64,000 nt of DNA from positions 3,729,501 through 3,793,500 of the forward strand of contig NZ_CP064781.1 of assembly GCF_016858125.1 (NCBI RefSeq). Reading direction: 5' to 3'. This document shows, one piece after another, positions 10,290-19,502 of the stretch. Position 1 is the stretch's first letter. Every line of letters begins with the position of its first letter. The DNA comes from Azospira restricta. Its GTDB lineage: Bacteria; Pseudomonadota; Gammaproteobacteria; Burkholderiales; Rhodocyclaceae. Position numbers and translations under genes: made by a program. The notes below the pieces were generated by a model. That model saw only the letters and a list, made by a program, of their open reading frames with translations. It was not told where the DNA came from and ran no database searches.

Positions 10290-10946
10290 ATGCGCCAGCT
10301 GCTCCTCGACCTCGTTCCCGACCTTCCGCCGACGCTGGAGAACTTCGCCGCCGGCGGCAACGCCGACGCGCTGACCGCGCTCGCCGGCTGGCTGGCCGCG
10401 GACAACCGCGAGCCCTGCCTGTTCCTGTGGGGCGACAGCGGCGCCGGCAAGAGCCACCTGCTGCGCGCCGCCGCGGAGGTCTATATCGACGCCGCCGCCG
10501 ACCCGCTGCTGGCGACGGCGCCGGCCGACGCGCCCTTCCTCGCCGTGGACAACGTCGAGGCGCTCGCCGGCGACGGCCAGATCGCGCTCTTCAACCATTT
10601 CAACCGCCTGCGCATGGGCGGCGGCCGGCTGCTCGCCGCCGCCAGGCTGCCGCCGGCGCAGCTCGACCTGCGCGAGGACCTGCGCACGCGGCTGGGCTCC
10701 GGCCTGATCTACCGGCTGCGCCCGCTGTCCGACGCCGAGCAGACCGCCGCGCTGGCCGAGCAGGCGGCGCGCCGCGGCATGCGGCTGCCGGCCGACGCGC
10801 TCGCCTACCTGCAGGCGCGCGCGCCGCGCGACATGCGCTCGCTGGCCGCGCTGCTCGCCGCGCTCGACCGCTACTCCCTCGAACACAAGCGCCCGATCAC
10901 GCTGCCGCTCCTGCGCGAAGTGCTGCAGGCGCCGCTGCACGACTGA
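10290..10946 (+). CDS. hda: DnaA regulatory inactivator Hda
   Basis: A 218-residue DnaA-like AAA+ protein without the DNA-binding domain IV. The start MRQLLLDL carries the clamp-binding type motif (QLxLDL) that recruits Hda to the DNA-loaded sliding clamp. The P-loop GDSGAGKSHLL is intact, and a Walker B-like FLAVDNVEAL follows. Hda stimulates ATP hydrolysis by DnaA and so prevents re-initiation of replication. It is divergent to purM, and the HAD phosphatase gene follows after 18 bases, so these two are probably co-transcribed. Confidence 0.92.
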   Translation: MRQLLLDLVPDLPPTLENFAAGGNADALTALAGWLAADNREPCLFLWGDSGAGKSHLLRAAAEVYIDAAADPLLATAPADAPFLAVDNVEALAGDGQIALFNHFNRLRMGGGRLLAAARLPPAQLDLREDLRTRLGSGLIYRLRPLSDAEQTAALAEQAARRGMRLPADALAYLQARAPRDMRSLAALLAALDRYSLEHKRPITLPLLREVLQAPLHD

Positions 10947-10964
10947 CACTCCCCGACGACGACC

Positions 10965-11651
10965 ATGACCGCCTCCCTCGACCTCGCCCTGTTCGACCTC
11001 GACAACACGCTGCTCGCCGGCGACTCCGACTTCGAGTGGGCGCAGTTCCTGATCGGCCGCGGCGTGCTCGACCGCGAGCTGCACGAAGCGAAGAACCGCC
11101 GCTTCTACGAGCAGTACAAGGCCGGCACGCTGGACATCCACGAGTTCCTCGACTTCCAGTTGAAGCCGCTGTCGCGCCATTCGCGCGCCGAGCTCGACGC
11201 CTGGCACCGCGACTTCATGGCCACCCGCATCCGCCCGATCATGACGCCGGCGGCGAAGGCGCTGGTGCGCGAGCACCTCGACCGCGGCGACGTCTGCGCC
11301 GTCGTCACCGCCACCAACAGCTTCGTCACCGGCCCGATCGCCCGCGAGTTCGGCATCCCGCACCTGATCGCGACGGTGCCGGCGGTCGAGGACGGCCGCT
11401 TCACCGGCAAGCCGCGCGGCACGCCGTCGTTCCGCGAGGGCAAGATCCTGCGCGTCGAGGGCTGGCTGGAGTCGCTCGGCCTGTGCTGGCAGAGCTTCGG
11501 CCGCTCGTACTTCTACAGCGACTCGCACAACGACCTGCCGCTCTTGCAGAAGGTCAGCGACCCGGTCGCGGTGGACCCCGACGACACGCTGCGCGCGCAC
11601 GCCGAAGCCGCCGGCTGGCCGCTGCGCTCGCTGCGCGGCGCCGTGTCATAA
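10965..11651 (+). CDS. HAD-IB family phosphatase (SerB-like)
   Basis: A 228-residue haloacid dehalogenase-superfamily hydrolase. Motif I is FDLDNTLL, with the nucleophile Asp and acid/base Asp. The helical cap carries FEWAQFLIGRGVLDRELHEAKN. Motif II is in VVTATNSF, and the late motif is YFYSDSHNDLPLL. The subfamily (HAD-IB, phosphoserine phosphatase-like) is clear. The substrate is not: many betaproteobacterial genomes keep such a gene after hda, and phosphoserine, histidinol phosphate or lysophosphatidate are all possible. It lies between hda and pcnB in the same direction. Confidence 0.85.
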   Translation: MTASLDLALFDLDNTLLAGDSDFEWAQFLIGRGVLDRELHEAKNRRFYEQYKAGTLDIHEFLDFQLKPLSRHSRAELDAWHRDFMATRIRPIMTPAAKALVREHLDRGDVCAVVTATNSFVTGPIAREFGIPHLIATVPAVEDGRFTGKPRGTPSFREGKILRVEGWLESLGLCWQSFGRSYFYSDSHNDLPLLQKVSDPVAVDPDDTLRAHAEAAGWPLRSLRGAVS

Positions 11652-11696
11652 TCGCCGCCTGCCACGGCGCCCCCGACCCGACAATCTCCTGACGCG

Positions 11697-13040
11697 ATGA
11701 TCCGAAAGTTCATTTCCCGCGTATCGAAGGCCCTCGGCCGCAAGAAGCCGCTCTCGTCCGAGCCGGCGGTGATCCCGCATTCCGTGCACGGCATCCGCCG
11801 CGAGCACCTCCACAGTTCCGCCCGGCGCGTCTGCGAGACGCTGCAGGACAAGGGCTTCAAGGCCTACGTCGTCGGCGGCGCGGTGCGCGACCTGCTGATC
11901 GGCGAGGATCCCAAGGACTTCGACATCGCCACCGACGCGACGCCGGAGCAGGTGCGCGCCGCCTTCCGCCGCGCGCGCATCATCGGCCGCCGCTTCCAGA
12001 TCGTGCACGTGATGATCGGCGCCGAGACGCTGGAGGTGACGACCTTCCGCGGCGAGCTCGGCCACGACGCGAAGAAGGACGCGCACGGCCGCGTGCTCCA
12101 CGACAACGTCTTCGGTACGCAGGCCGAGGACGCCGCGCGCCGCGACTTCACGGTGAACGCGCTCTATTACGACCCGGCCAGCGAGACCATCGTCGACTAC
12201 CACCACGGCGTCGCCGACCTCAAGCAGAAGACGCTGCGCATGATCGGCGAGCCGCGCGCGCGCTACCGCGAGGACCCGGTGCGCATGCTGCGCGCGGTGC
12301 GCCTCGCGGCCAAGCTCGGCCTGGTCATCGACCCGGCGGCCGAAAAGCCGATCCGCGAGATGGCGCCGCTCTTGGAGAACGTGCCGCCGGCGCGCCTCTT
12401 CGACGAGATGCTGAAGCTGCTGACCTCCGGCCACGCGGTGAAGTGCCTGAAGCAGCTGCGCGACGCCGGCCTGCACCACGGCCTGCTGCCGCTCCTGGAC
12501 GTGATCCTCGAGCAGCCGCTCGGCGAGCGCTTCGTCATGCTCGCGCTGGAGAACACCGACCAGCGCGTGCGCGCCGACAAGCCGATCTCGCCCGGCTTCC
12601 TCTTTGCGACGCTGCTCTGGCACGAGGTGCTGGCGCAGTGGGAGCGCATCAAGGGCAAGGGCGAGCGGCCGATCCCGGCGCTCTTCGCGGCGATGGACGA
12701 GGTGCTCGACTCGCAGGCCGAGAAGCTGGCGATCACCCGCCGCATCGCCGGCGACATCAAGGACATCTGGGCGATCCAGCCGCGCTTCGAGGCGCGCGCC
12801 GGCAAGAAGCCGTACGGCCTGCTCGAGCAGCCGCGCTTCCGCGCCGGCTACGACTTCCTGCTGCTGCGCGCCGAGTCGGGCGAGGTGCCGCAGGAGCTGG
12901 CCGACTGGTGGACCCGCTTCATCGACGCCGACGGCGACGAGCGGGCGGCGATGCTGCTGCCGGAAACCGCCGAGAAGAAGAAGCGCCGCCGGCGCAAGAA
13001 GCCGGCGGGGGGCCGCGGCGAGACGCCGGCCGGCGAGTGA
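11697..13040 (+). CDS. pcnB: Poly(A) polymerase I
   Basis: A 447-residue nucleotidyltransferase of the class II tRNA-CCA/poly(A) family. The head has the signature VVGGAVRDLLIGEDPKDFDIAT with the catalytic DFD carboxylates, and RRDFTVNALYYD follows. The length and the basic Arg/Lys-rich tail (KKKRRRRKKPAGG) match PcnB rather than CCA-adding enzymes. It adds 3' poly(A) tails that mark RNAs for decay. A CATAAT element at 11646-11651, overlapping the end of the HAD gene, may be its -10. folK follows after 25 bases, an arrangement that is very common in proteobacteria. Confidence 0.94.
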   Translation: MIRKFISRVSKALGRKKPLSSEPAVIPHSVHGIRREHLHSSARRVCETLQDKGFKAYVVGGAVRDLLIGEDPKDFDIATDATPEQVRAAFRRARIIGRRFQIVHVMIGAETLEVTTFRGELGHDAKKDAHGRVLHDNVFGTQAEDAARRDFTVNALYYDPASETIVDYHHGVADLKQKTLRMIGEPRARYREDPVRMLRAVRLAAKLGLVIDPAAEKPIREMAPLLENVPPARLFDEMLKLLTSGHAVKCLKQLRDAGLHHGLLPLLDVILEQPLGERFVMLALENTDQRVRADKPISPGFLFATLLWHEVLAQWERIKGKGERPIPALFAAMDEVLDSQAEKLAITRRIAGDIKDIWAIQPRFEARAGKKPYGLLEQPRFRAGYDFLLLRAESGEVPQELADWWTRFIDADGDERAAMLLPETAEKKKRRRRKKPAGGRGETPAGE

Positions 13041-13065
13041 GCGCCGCCGCCGGCAGCTTTTCCCG

Positions 13066-13548
13066 ATGACGCACCAGGCCTTCGTCGCCCTCGGCGCCAA
13101 CCTCGACGACCCGGCCGCGCAGGTGCGCGCCGCGCTCGCCGCGCTCGACCGGCTGCCGCAGACGCGCGTCGCCGCCGCCTCGTCGCTGTACCGCACGGCG
13201 CCGATCGGGCTCGCCGGGCAGCCCGACTTCATCAACGCCGTCGCCGAACTGCGCACCGGCCTCGCCGCGGAAGCGCTGCTCGACGCGCTGCTGGCCACCG
13301 AGGCCGACTTCGGCCGCGTCCGCGCCGCGAAGAACGGCCCGCGCACGCTCGACCTCGACCTGCTGCTCTACGACCAGCTCACGCTCGACCGGCCGCGCCT
13401 GCACCTGCCGCATCCGCGCCTGCACCTGCGCGCCTTCGTCGTCGTCCCGCTCGCCGAGATCGCGCCCGACTGCCGCATCCCCGGCCGCGGCACGGTCGCC
13501 GCCTGGCTGCCGGCGGTGGCGACGCAACGCATCGAGCGGCTGCGATGA
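13066..13548 (+). CDS. folK: HPPK, 6-hydroxymethyl-dihydropterin pyrophosphokinase
   Basis: A 160-residue folate-pathway enzyme that transfers pyrophosphate from ATP to 6-hydroxymethyl-7,8-dihydropterin. Visible family marks are ALGANLDDPAAQV at the N-terminus, SSLYRTAPIG, QPDFINAV, and the catalytic GPRTLDLDLLLYD with its metal-binding Asp pair, then HPRLHLRAFVVVPLAEI. The ATG at 13066 gives the normal family length; the open frame extends upstream only inside pcnB. The pcnB-folK pairing supports the call. It ends 28 bases before the DMT-family gene. Confidence 0.96.
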   Translation: MTHQAFVALGANLDDPAAQVRAALAALDRLPQTRVAAASSLYRTAPIGLAGQPDFINAVAELRTGLAAEALLDALLATEADFGRVRAAKNGPRTLDLDLLLYDQLTLDRPRLHLPHPRLHLRAFVVVPLAEIAPDCRIPGRGTVAAWLPAVATQRIERLR

Positions 13549-13576
13549 GCGCGCGCCGCGGCGGGGGGCGCGGCTG

Positions 13577-13936
13577 GTGAGCCTGTTCGCCAACATCCCG
13601 GTGCTGTGGAAGACGGTGCTGCTGCTCACCGCGTCGAACGTGTTCATGACCTTCGCCTGGTACGCGCACCTGAAGAACCTCAACGACCGGCCGTGGTGGA
13701 TCGCCGCGCTCGCCTCGTGGGGCATCGCGCTGTTCGAGTACCTGCTGCAGGTGCCGGCGAACCGCATCGGCCACCACGAACTGTCGCTGGCGCAGCTGAA
13801 GATCCTGCAGGAGGCGATCACGCTGACCGTGTTCGTTCCCTTCGTCGTCTTCTACATGCAGCAGCCGCTGAAGCTTGACTATCTTTGGGCCGGGCTGTGT
13901 ATCCTTGGCGCCGTCTATTTCATCTTCCGCAACTGA
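13577..13936 (+). CDS. DUF486/DMT-family small membrane protein
   Basis: A 119-residue integral membrane protein with a GTG start. Four hydrophobic helices are visible, beginning with [22 protein letters not shown] and ending with [15 protein letters not shown]. The segment [22 protein letters not shown] is characteristic of DUF486, a branch of the drug/metabolite transporter superfamily with four helices like SMR proteins. Function and substrate are unknown for the family. It probably works as a dimer in the inner membrane, if it follows its relatives. Confidence 0.82.
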   Translation: MSLFANIPVLWKTVLLLTASNVFMTFAWYAHLKNLNDRPWWIAALASWGIALFEYLLQVPANRIGHHELSLAQLKILQEAITLTVFVPFVVFYMQQPLKLDYLWAGLCILGAVYFIFRN

Positions 13937-13967
13937 ATCAACCGACAACACGACACAGGGGCATCGC

Positions 13968-15086
13968 ATGTTTGGCAAAGGAGCGGCGCTGCGGGCGCTG
14001 GAGGAAAAGCTGAAGGCGCTGGAAAGCGAGAACGCGCAACTGCGGCAGCAGGCGGCCGCGGCCGAGGCCCGCGCCGGCGACGCCGAAGCGCGCGCAGCAC
14101 GGCTGCAGCGGGAGGAGGACGCGCAGCTGGCGCTGTTCGAGCAACTGCGCGCCTACCGCGATTCGCTCGGCGAATCGCAGCAGACGCTGGCGACGCTGGC
14201 CAACCGCCTGCGCGACGAAAAGCAGGAAACGGTGCGCGCCGGCGAGCTGGCGGGCGCCGGCAGCGCCGCAGTGAACCAGATCAGCGGCGAGCTGACGCAG
14301 CTCGCCGCCGACTCGCGCCAGGCGATGGACAAGGTGGTCGGGCTGCAGGCGAGCGCCGAGAAGATCGGCGGCATCGTCAACCTGATCAAGGAAATCGCCG
14401 ACCAGACCAACCTGCTGGCGCTGAACGCGGCGATCGAGGCGGCGCGCGCCGGCGAGGCCGGCCGCGGCTTCGCCGTCGTCGCCGACGAGGTCAGGAAGCT
14501 CGCCGAAAGGACGACGCTGGCGACCAAGGACATCTCCGAGCTGGTCGGCACCATCCAGCAGGAAACCTCCGCCGCCAACACCAGCATCGGCCACCTCGCC
14601 GAGCAGTCGGAGGCTTTCAGCGAACAGGGCGCGCGCGCCTCGGCCAGCATGGCCGGGATCACCGCGCTGGCGCGGCAGATGGAGCAGGCGATCGCCGTCT
14701 CGGCGCTGCGCAGCTTCGTCGAGCTGGCCAAGGTGGACCACCTGATCTTCAAGTTCGACGTCTACCAGATCGCCCTCGGCGTCGTGCGCAAGCGCCCGGA
14801 AGAGCTGTCCGAACACACCGCCTGCCGCCTCGGCAAGTGGTACTACGAGGGCGAAGGCAAGGCCTGCTTCGCGCGGCTCGACGGCTACCGCGCGATGGAG
14901 GAGCCGCATGCGCAAGTGCACCGGCACGGGCGCGACGCGATCGCCTGCCACGTCGCCGGCGACTTCGCCGGCTGCGTCGCGGCCGTCGCCCAGATGGAAC
15001 GTGCCAGCGCCGGCGTGCTGCAATGCCTCGAGCGCATGGCGGTGAACGGCGAAACCTCGCCCGACGTGCTCTGCCTGGAACACTGA
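13968..15086 (+). CDS. Soluble chemoreceptor with C-terminal CZB zinc-binding domain
   Basis: A 372-residue protein without any membrane helix. Residues 5-85 are predicted coiled coil rich in Ala, Glu and Arg. A short chemoreceptor signalling domain follows, with the conserved tip [20 protein letters not shown]. The last 110 residues form a CZB domain with the zinc-ligand motif [15 protein letters not shown] plus further histidines ([13 protein letters not shown]). CZB receptors sense zinc or its displacement by oxidants such as hypochlorite and are often linked to c-di-GMP or chemotaxis control. The ATG at 13968 is preferred over the upstream in-frame ATG at 13875, which lies inside the previous gene. 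The deoxynucleoside kinase starts 16 bases after it. Confidence 0.9.
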   Translation: MFGKGAALRALEEKLKALESENAQLRQQAAAAEARAGDAEARAARLQREEDAQLALFEQLRAYRDSLGESQQTLATLANRLRDEKQETVRAGELAGAGSAAVNQISGELTQLAADSRQAMDKVVGLQASAEKIGGIVNLIKEIADQTNLLALNAAIEAARAGEAGRGFAVVADEVRKLAERTTLATKDISELVGTIQQETSAANTSIGHLAEQSEAFSEQGARASASMAGITALARQMEQAIAVSALRSFVELAKVDHLIFKFDVYQIALGVVRKRPEELSEHTACRLGKWYYEGEGKACFARLDGYRAMEEPHAQVHRHGRDAIACHVAGDFAGCVAAVAQMERASAGVLQCLERMAVNGETSPDVLCLEH

Positions 15087-15102
15087 GGCCGCCGGAGTCC
15101 GC

Positions 15103-15756
15103 ATGCCGCCGCGCAATGTTCTCGAAACGGCCCGCCACGTCGTCGTCGAAGGCCCGATCGGGGTCGGCAAGACCTCGCTCGCGCGCCGGCTGGCGGCGCA
15201 CCTCGACGCGCAGCCCTTCCTCGAACAGCCGGAGCTGAACCCCTTCCTGACGCGCTTCTACCAGGATCCGCCGCGCTATGCGCTGCCGACGCAGCTGTTC
15301 TTCCTGTTCCAGCGCATGGACCACCTGCGCGAGCTGGCGCAGCCCGACTTCTTCGGCCGCCGCGTGGTCGGCGACTACCTGCTGGAGAAGGACCCGATCT
15401 TCGCGCAGCTGACGCTGTCCGACGACGAGTACGGGCTCTACCGGCAGATCTACGACCGCCTCGCGCCGCAGGCGCCGACGCCCGACCTGGTGATCTACCT
15501 GCAGGCCAGGCCGGAGACGCTGATCGCCCGCGTCAGGAAGCGCGGCATCGACGTCGAACGCAAGATCAGCGACGCCTACCTGACCCTGCTCGCCGAGCGC
15601 TACAGCCGCTTCTTCTACAATTACGACGCGGCGCCGGTGATGGTGGTCAATTCCGAGAATCTCAACTTCGTCGACCGCGACGACGATTTCCGGCTGCTGC
15701 TCGAGCGCATCGAGGCGATGCGCGGCCAGCGCGGCTACTTCAACCGGGGAGAGTGA
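15103..15756 (+). CDS. Deoxynucleoside kinase family protein
   Basis: A 217-residue P-loop kinase. The Walker A is [15 protein letters not shown], and the deoxynucleoside kinase-type E-Q-P and [12 protein letters not shown] segments and a lid with [13 protein letters not shown] follow. These enzymes phosphorylate deoxyadenosine, deoxyguanosine or related nucleosides. In betaproteobacteria a gene of this type often sits just before panB, as here, where panB starts 4 bases after its stop. The reason for that link is not known. Family assignment is firm; the nucleoside preference cannot be read from the sequence. Confidence 0.87.
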   Translation: MPPRNVLETARHVVVEGPIGVGKTSLARRLAAHLDAQPFLEQPELNPFLTRFYQDPPRYALPTQLFFLFQRMDHLRELAQPDFFGRRVVGDYLLEKDPIFAQLTLSDDEYGLYRQIYDRLAPQAPTPDLVIYLQARPETLIARVRKRGIDVERKISDAYLTLLAERYSRFFYNYDAAPVMVVNSENLNFVDRDDDFRLLLERIEAMRGQRGYFNRGE

Positions 15757-15760
15757 TTCC

Positions 15761-17492
<1,732 letters not shown>

Positions 17493-17509
17493 GCAGTGCA
17501 GCATGGCCG

Positions 17510-17537
17510 TTGACAGGCGCGCTTTTGTCGTTACAAT
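17510..17537 (+). promoter_or_regulatory. Sigma-70 type promoter for panD
   Basis: TTGACA (17510-17515) and TACAAT (17532-17537) are separated by 16 bases, close to consensus. It lies right after panC, so panD may be expressed independently of panBC with a leader of about 30 bases. Confidence 0.7.
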
Positions 17538-17575
17538 GCCGTTCCCCCAACTCATCTTGCACGGGTGAAGCCGCC

Positions 17576-17959
17576 ATGCAAAGAACGATGCTCAAATCCA
17601 AGCTGCACCGCGTGACGACGACGCACGCCGATCTTCACTACGAGGGCTCCTGCGCCATCGACGAGGATCTGCTGGAAGCCGCCAATATCCGCGAGTACGA
17701 GCAGATCGACATCTGGAACGTGAACAACGGCGAGCGCTTCACCACCTACGCCATCCGCGCCGAGCGCGGCAGCGGCGTCATCTCGGTGAACGGCTCGGCC
17801 GCCCGCCGCGCCGCGCCGGGCGACATCCTGATCATCGCCACCTTCGCCAGCTACACCGAGGCGGAGCTGACCAAGTACGAGCCGGCGCTGATCTACGTCG
17901 ATTCGCAGAACCGCATCGTCCGCAAGGGCCACAAGATCCCGGTGCAGGCCGCTGCCTGA
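17576..17959 (+). CDS. panD: Aspartate 1-decarboxylase precursor
   Basis: A 127-residue pyruvoyl enzyme that makes beta-alanine from aspartate. The start [19 protein letters not shown] aligns with other PanD proteins and puts the self-cleavage site at Gly24-Ser25 within YEGSCAID, where Ser25 becomes the pyruvoyl group. Lys9, Tyr58-type residues in ERFTTYAI and the ISVNGSAA turn are present. The later in-frame ATG at 17588 would shorten the conserved N-terminus, so 17576 is kept. A near-consensus promoter and a strong terminator bracket the gene. Confidence 0.96.
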   Translation: MQRTMLKSKLHRVTTTHADLHYEGSCAIDEDLLEAANIREYEQIDIWNVNNGERFTTYAIRAERGSGVISVNGSAARRAAPGDILIIATFASYTEAELTKYEPALIYVDSQNRIVRKGHKIPVQAAA

Positions 17960-17977
17960 CCGCCCTTCCGGTCCATG

Positions 17978-18006
17978 AAAAAGCCGCGATTGTTCGCGGC
18001 TTTTTT
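17978..18006. terminator. Bidirectional rho-independent terminator
   Basis: AAAAAGCCGCGA pairs with TCGCGGCTTTTT around a TTGT loop, followed by a sixth T. It sits between panD and the convergent NYN gene and can stop transcription from both sides. Confidence 0.9.
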
Positions 18007-18044
18007 GCGTTTACGCGACTCCCGGCCGCCAGGACTGGCGCTGC

Positions 18045-19331
18045 TCAGGCGCTCTCGCCCCCCTCCTTGGCCTTACGCGGACGGCGGCCGCCGCGCGCCG
18101 GCGCCTTCTTCGCCCCGGCGGCTTTGCCGGCTTCGTCGGCAAGCGTCGGCACTGCCGCTTCGACCGGCGCGGCGACGGCAGCGACGCTCGCTGCCTCATC
18201 CACTGCCGGCGTCGCCGACGACTTGCCGCGACGCGAACCCTTGCCGCCGGCCTTGCCGCTCGCCTTGCCGCCTGCCTTGGCGGCCAGCGCTTCGGGTGCG
18301 GCCACGCTGTCCGCCGCCGGGGCGGGCGCCGCAACCGCTTCCGCGGCCGCCGCTTCGCCGCCCACCGCCGGCTCGGCCGCCTTGCGCCCGCGGCCGCGGC
18401 CGCGACCGCGCGCCGCCGGCGCGGCCTCGACCGCGGCCGGCGTTTCCTCGGCGGCCGGCGCCTCCGCCGGGGCAGTCGCCGCGGCGACCGGCTCGGCCGG
18501 CGTCACCCGCGCCGCGGCACGCGTCACGTAGGTGCCGGACTTCTCGTCGCGGCCGACGCCGATCAGGCCGCGCGCGGCGGCGTCCTCGAGCAGCGTGCCG
18601 AAGGCCTTGTAGCCGTAGTAGGACTCGTTGAAGCCGGGGTTGCGGCGCTTGATCGCCTCCTTCAGCACCGAGGCCCAGATGCGCTCGACGTCGCCGCGCA
18701 CGGCGATCAGGTCGTCGAAGGTCGCCGCGGCGAGTTCGATCGCCTTCGCCTTCTTCGCTTCGGTCTCCTCGCGACGCGCCTTCTCCTCTTCCGGCGAGCG
18801 GCGCGGCGGGGCGTCCTTGCTGTCGCGGCGATTGCTGGCGGCGCGCTTGGCCTCGCGTTCGCGTACCAGGTCGTCGTAGAAGATGAATTCGTCGCAGTTG
18901 GCGATCAGCAGGTCGGAGGTCGACTGCTTGACGCCGACGCCGATCACCTGCTTGGCGTTCTCGCGCAGCTTGGACACCAGCGGCGAGAAGTCGGAATCGC
19001 CGGAGATGATGACGAAGGTATCGACGTGCGACTTGGTGTAGCAGAGGTCGAGCGCGTCGACGACCATGCGGATGTCGGCCGAGTTCTTGCCGGACTGGCG
19101 CACGTGCGGGATCTCGATCAACTCGAAGTTGGCCTCGTGCATCGTGGCCTTGAACGCCTTGTAGCGCTCCCAGTCGCAGTAGGCCTTCTTGACGACGATG
19201 CTGCCCTTGGCCAGCAGGCGTTCGAGCACCGGCTTGATGTCGAACTTCTCGTACTTGGCGTCGCGCACGCCCAGCGCGACGTTCTCGAAGTCGCAGAACA
19301 GCGCCATGCTGGTGGTGTCGGAAGCAGCCAT
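18045..19331 (-). CDS. NYN-domain (LabA/DUF88) protein with OST-HTH/LOTUS domain and low-complexity tail
   Basis: A 428-residue protein. Residues 8-165 form a NYN/PIN-like nuclease domain: ALFCDFENVALGVRD gives the first acidic site, DIRMVVDALDLCY the second and FVIISGDSDFSPLV the third, so the acidic metal-binding set is intact. A charged linker leads to a LOTUS-like winged helix (about 215-285, with ESYYGYKAFGTLLEDAAARGLI). The last 140 residues are an Ala/Pro/Lys-rich tail containing alternating Arg-Gly repeats (RGRGRGRK), a typical RNA-binding feature. The ATG at 19331 follows GGAGAG and gives the conserved N-terminus; the open frame runs further upstream without support. It probably acts on RNA, but target and process are unknown. 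Confidence 0.85.
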   Translation of the reverse strand: MAASDTTSMALFCDFENVALGVRDAKYEKFDIKPVLERLLAKGSIVVKKAYCDWERYKAFKATMHEANFELIEIPHVRQSGKNSADIRMVVDALDLCYTKSHVDTFVIISGDSDFSPLVSKLRENAKQVIGVGVKQSTSDLLIANCDEFIFYDDLVREREAKRAASNRRDSKDAPPRRSPEEEKARREETEAKKAKAIELAAATFDDLIAVRGDVERIWASVLKEAIKRRNPGFNESYYGYKAFGTLLEDAAARGLIGVGRDEKSGTYVTRAAARVTPAEPVAAATAPAEAPAAEETPAAVEAAPAARGRGRGRGRKAAEPAVGGEAAAAEAVAAPAPAADSVAAPEALAAKAGGKASGKAGGKGSRRGKSSATPAVDEAASVAAVAAPVEAAVPTLADEAGKAAGAKKAPARGGRRPRKAKEGGESA

Positions 19332-19441
19332 GAATCTCTCCGGAATCGGCGTGAAGGAAGCGTTCAGTATACCGCCAGCCCAGCCGGACCGCCCGTTTTC
19401 CGCGGGTTTGCGCCGATCGCGGCGAATTTTCGGAGAAGAGG

Positions 19442-19472
19442 TTGACCTTCCCACGATGGCAAGGTCGAAGCT
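19442..19472 (+). promoter_or_regulatory. CueR-type copper promoter/operator of copA
   Basis: A -35 TTGACC (19442-19447) runs into the dyad ACCTTCCC-acgat-GGCAAGGT (19445-19465), the arrangement bound by CueR (ACCTTnCC...GGnAAGG). A 19-base spacer would put a weak -10 at about 19467-19472. MerR-family activators twist such long-spacer promoters. The regulator gene lies two genes downstream. Confidence 0.85.
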
Positions 19473-19502
19473 GCGCGCATTGCATCTTTCGAGGAGTCCG
19501 CA

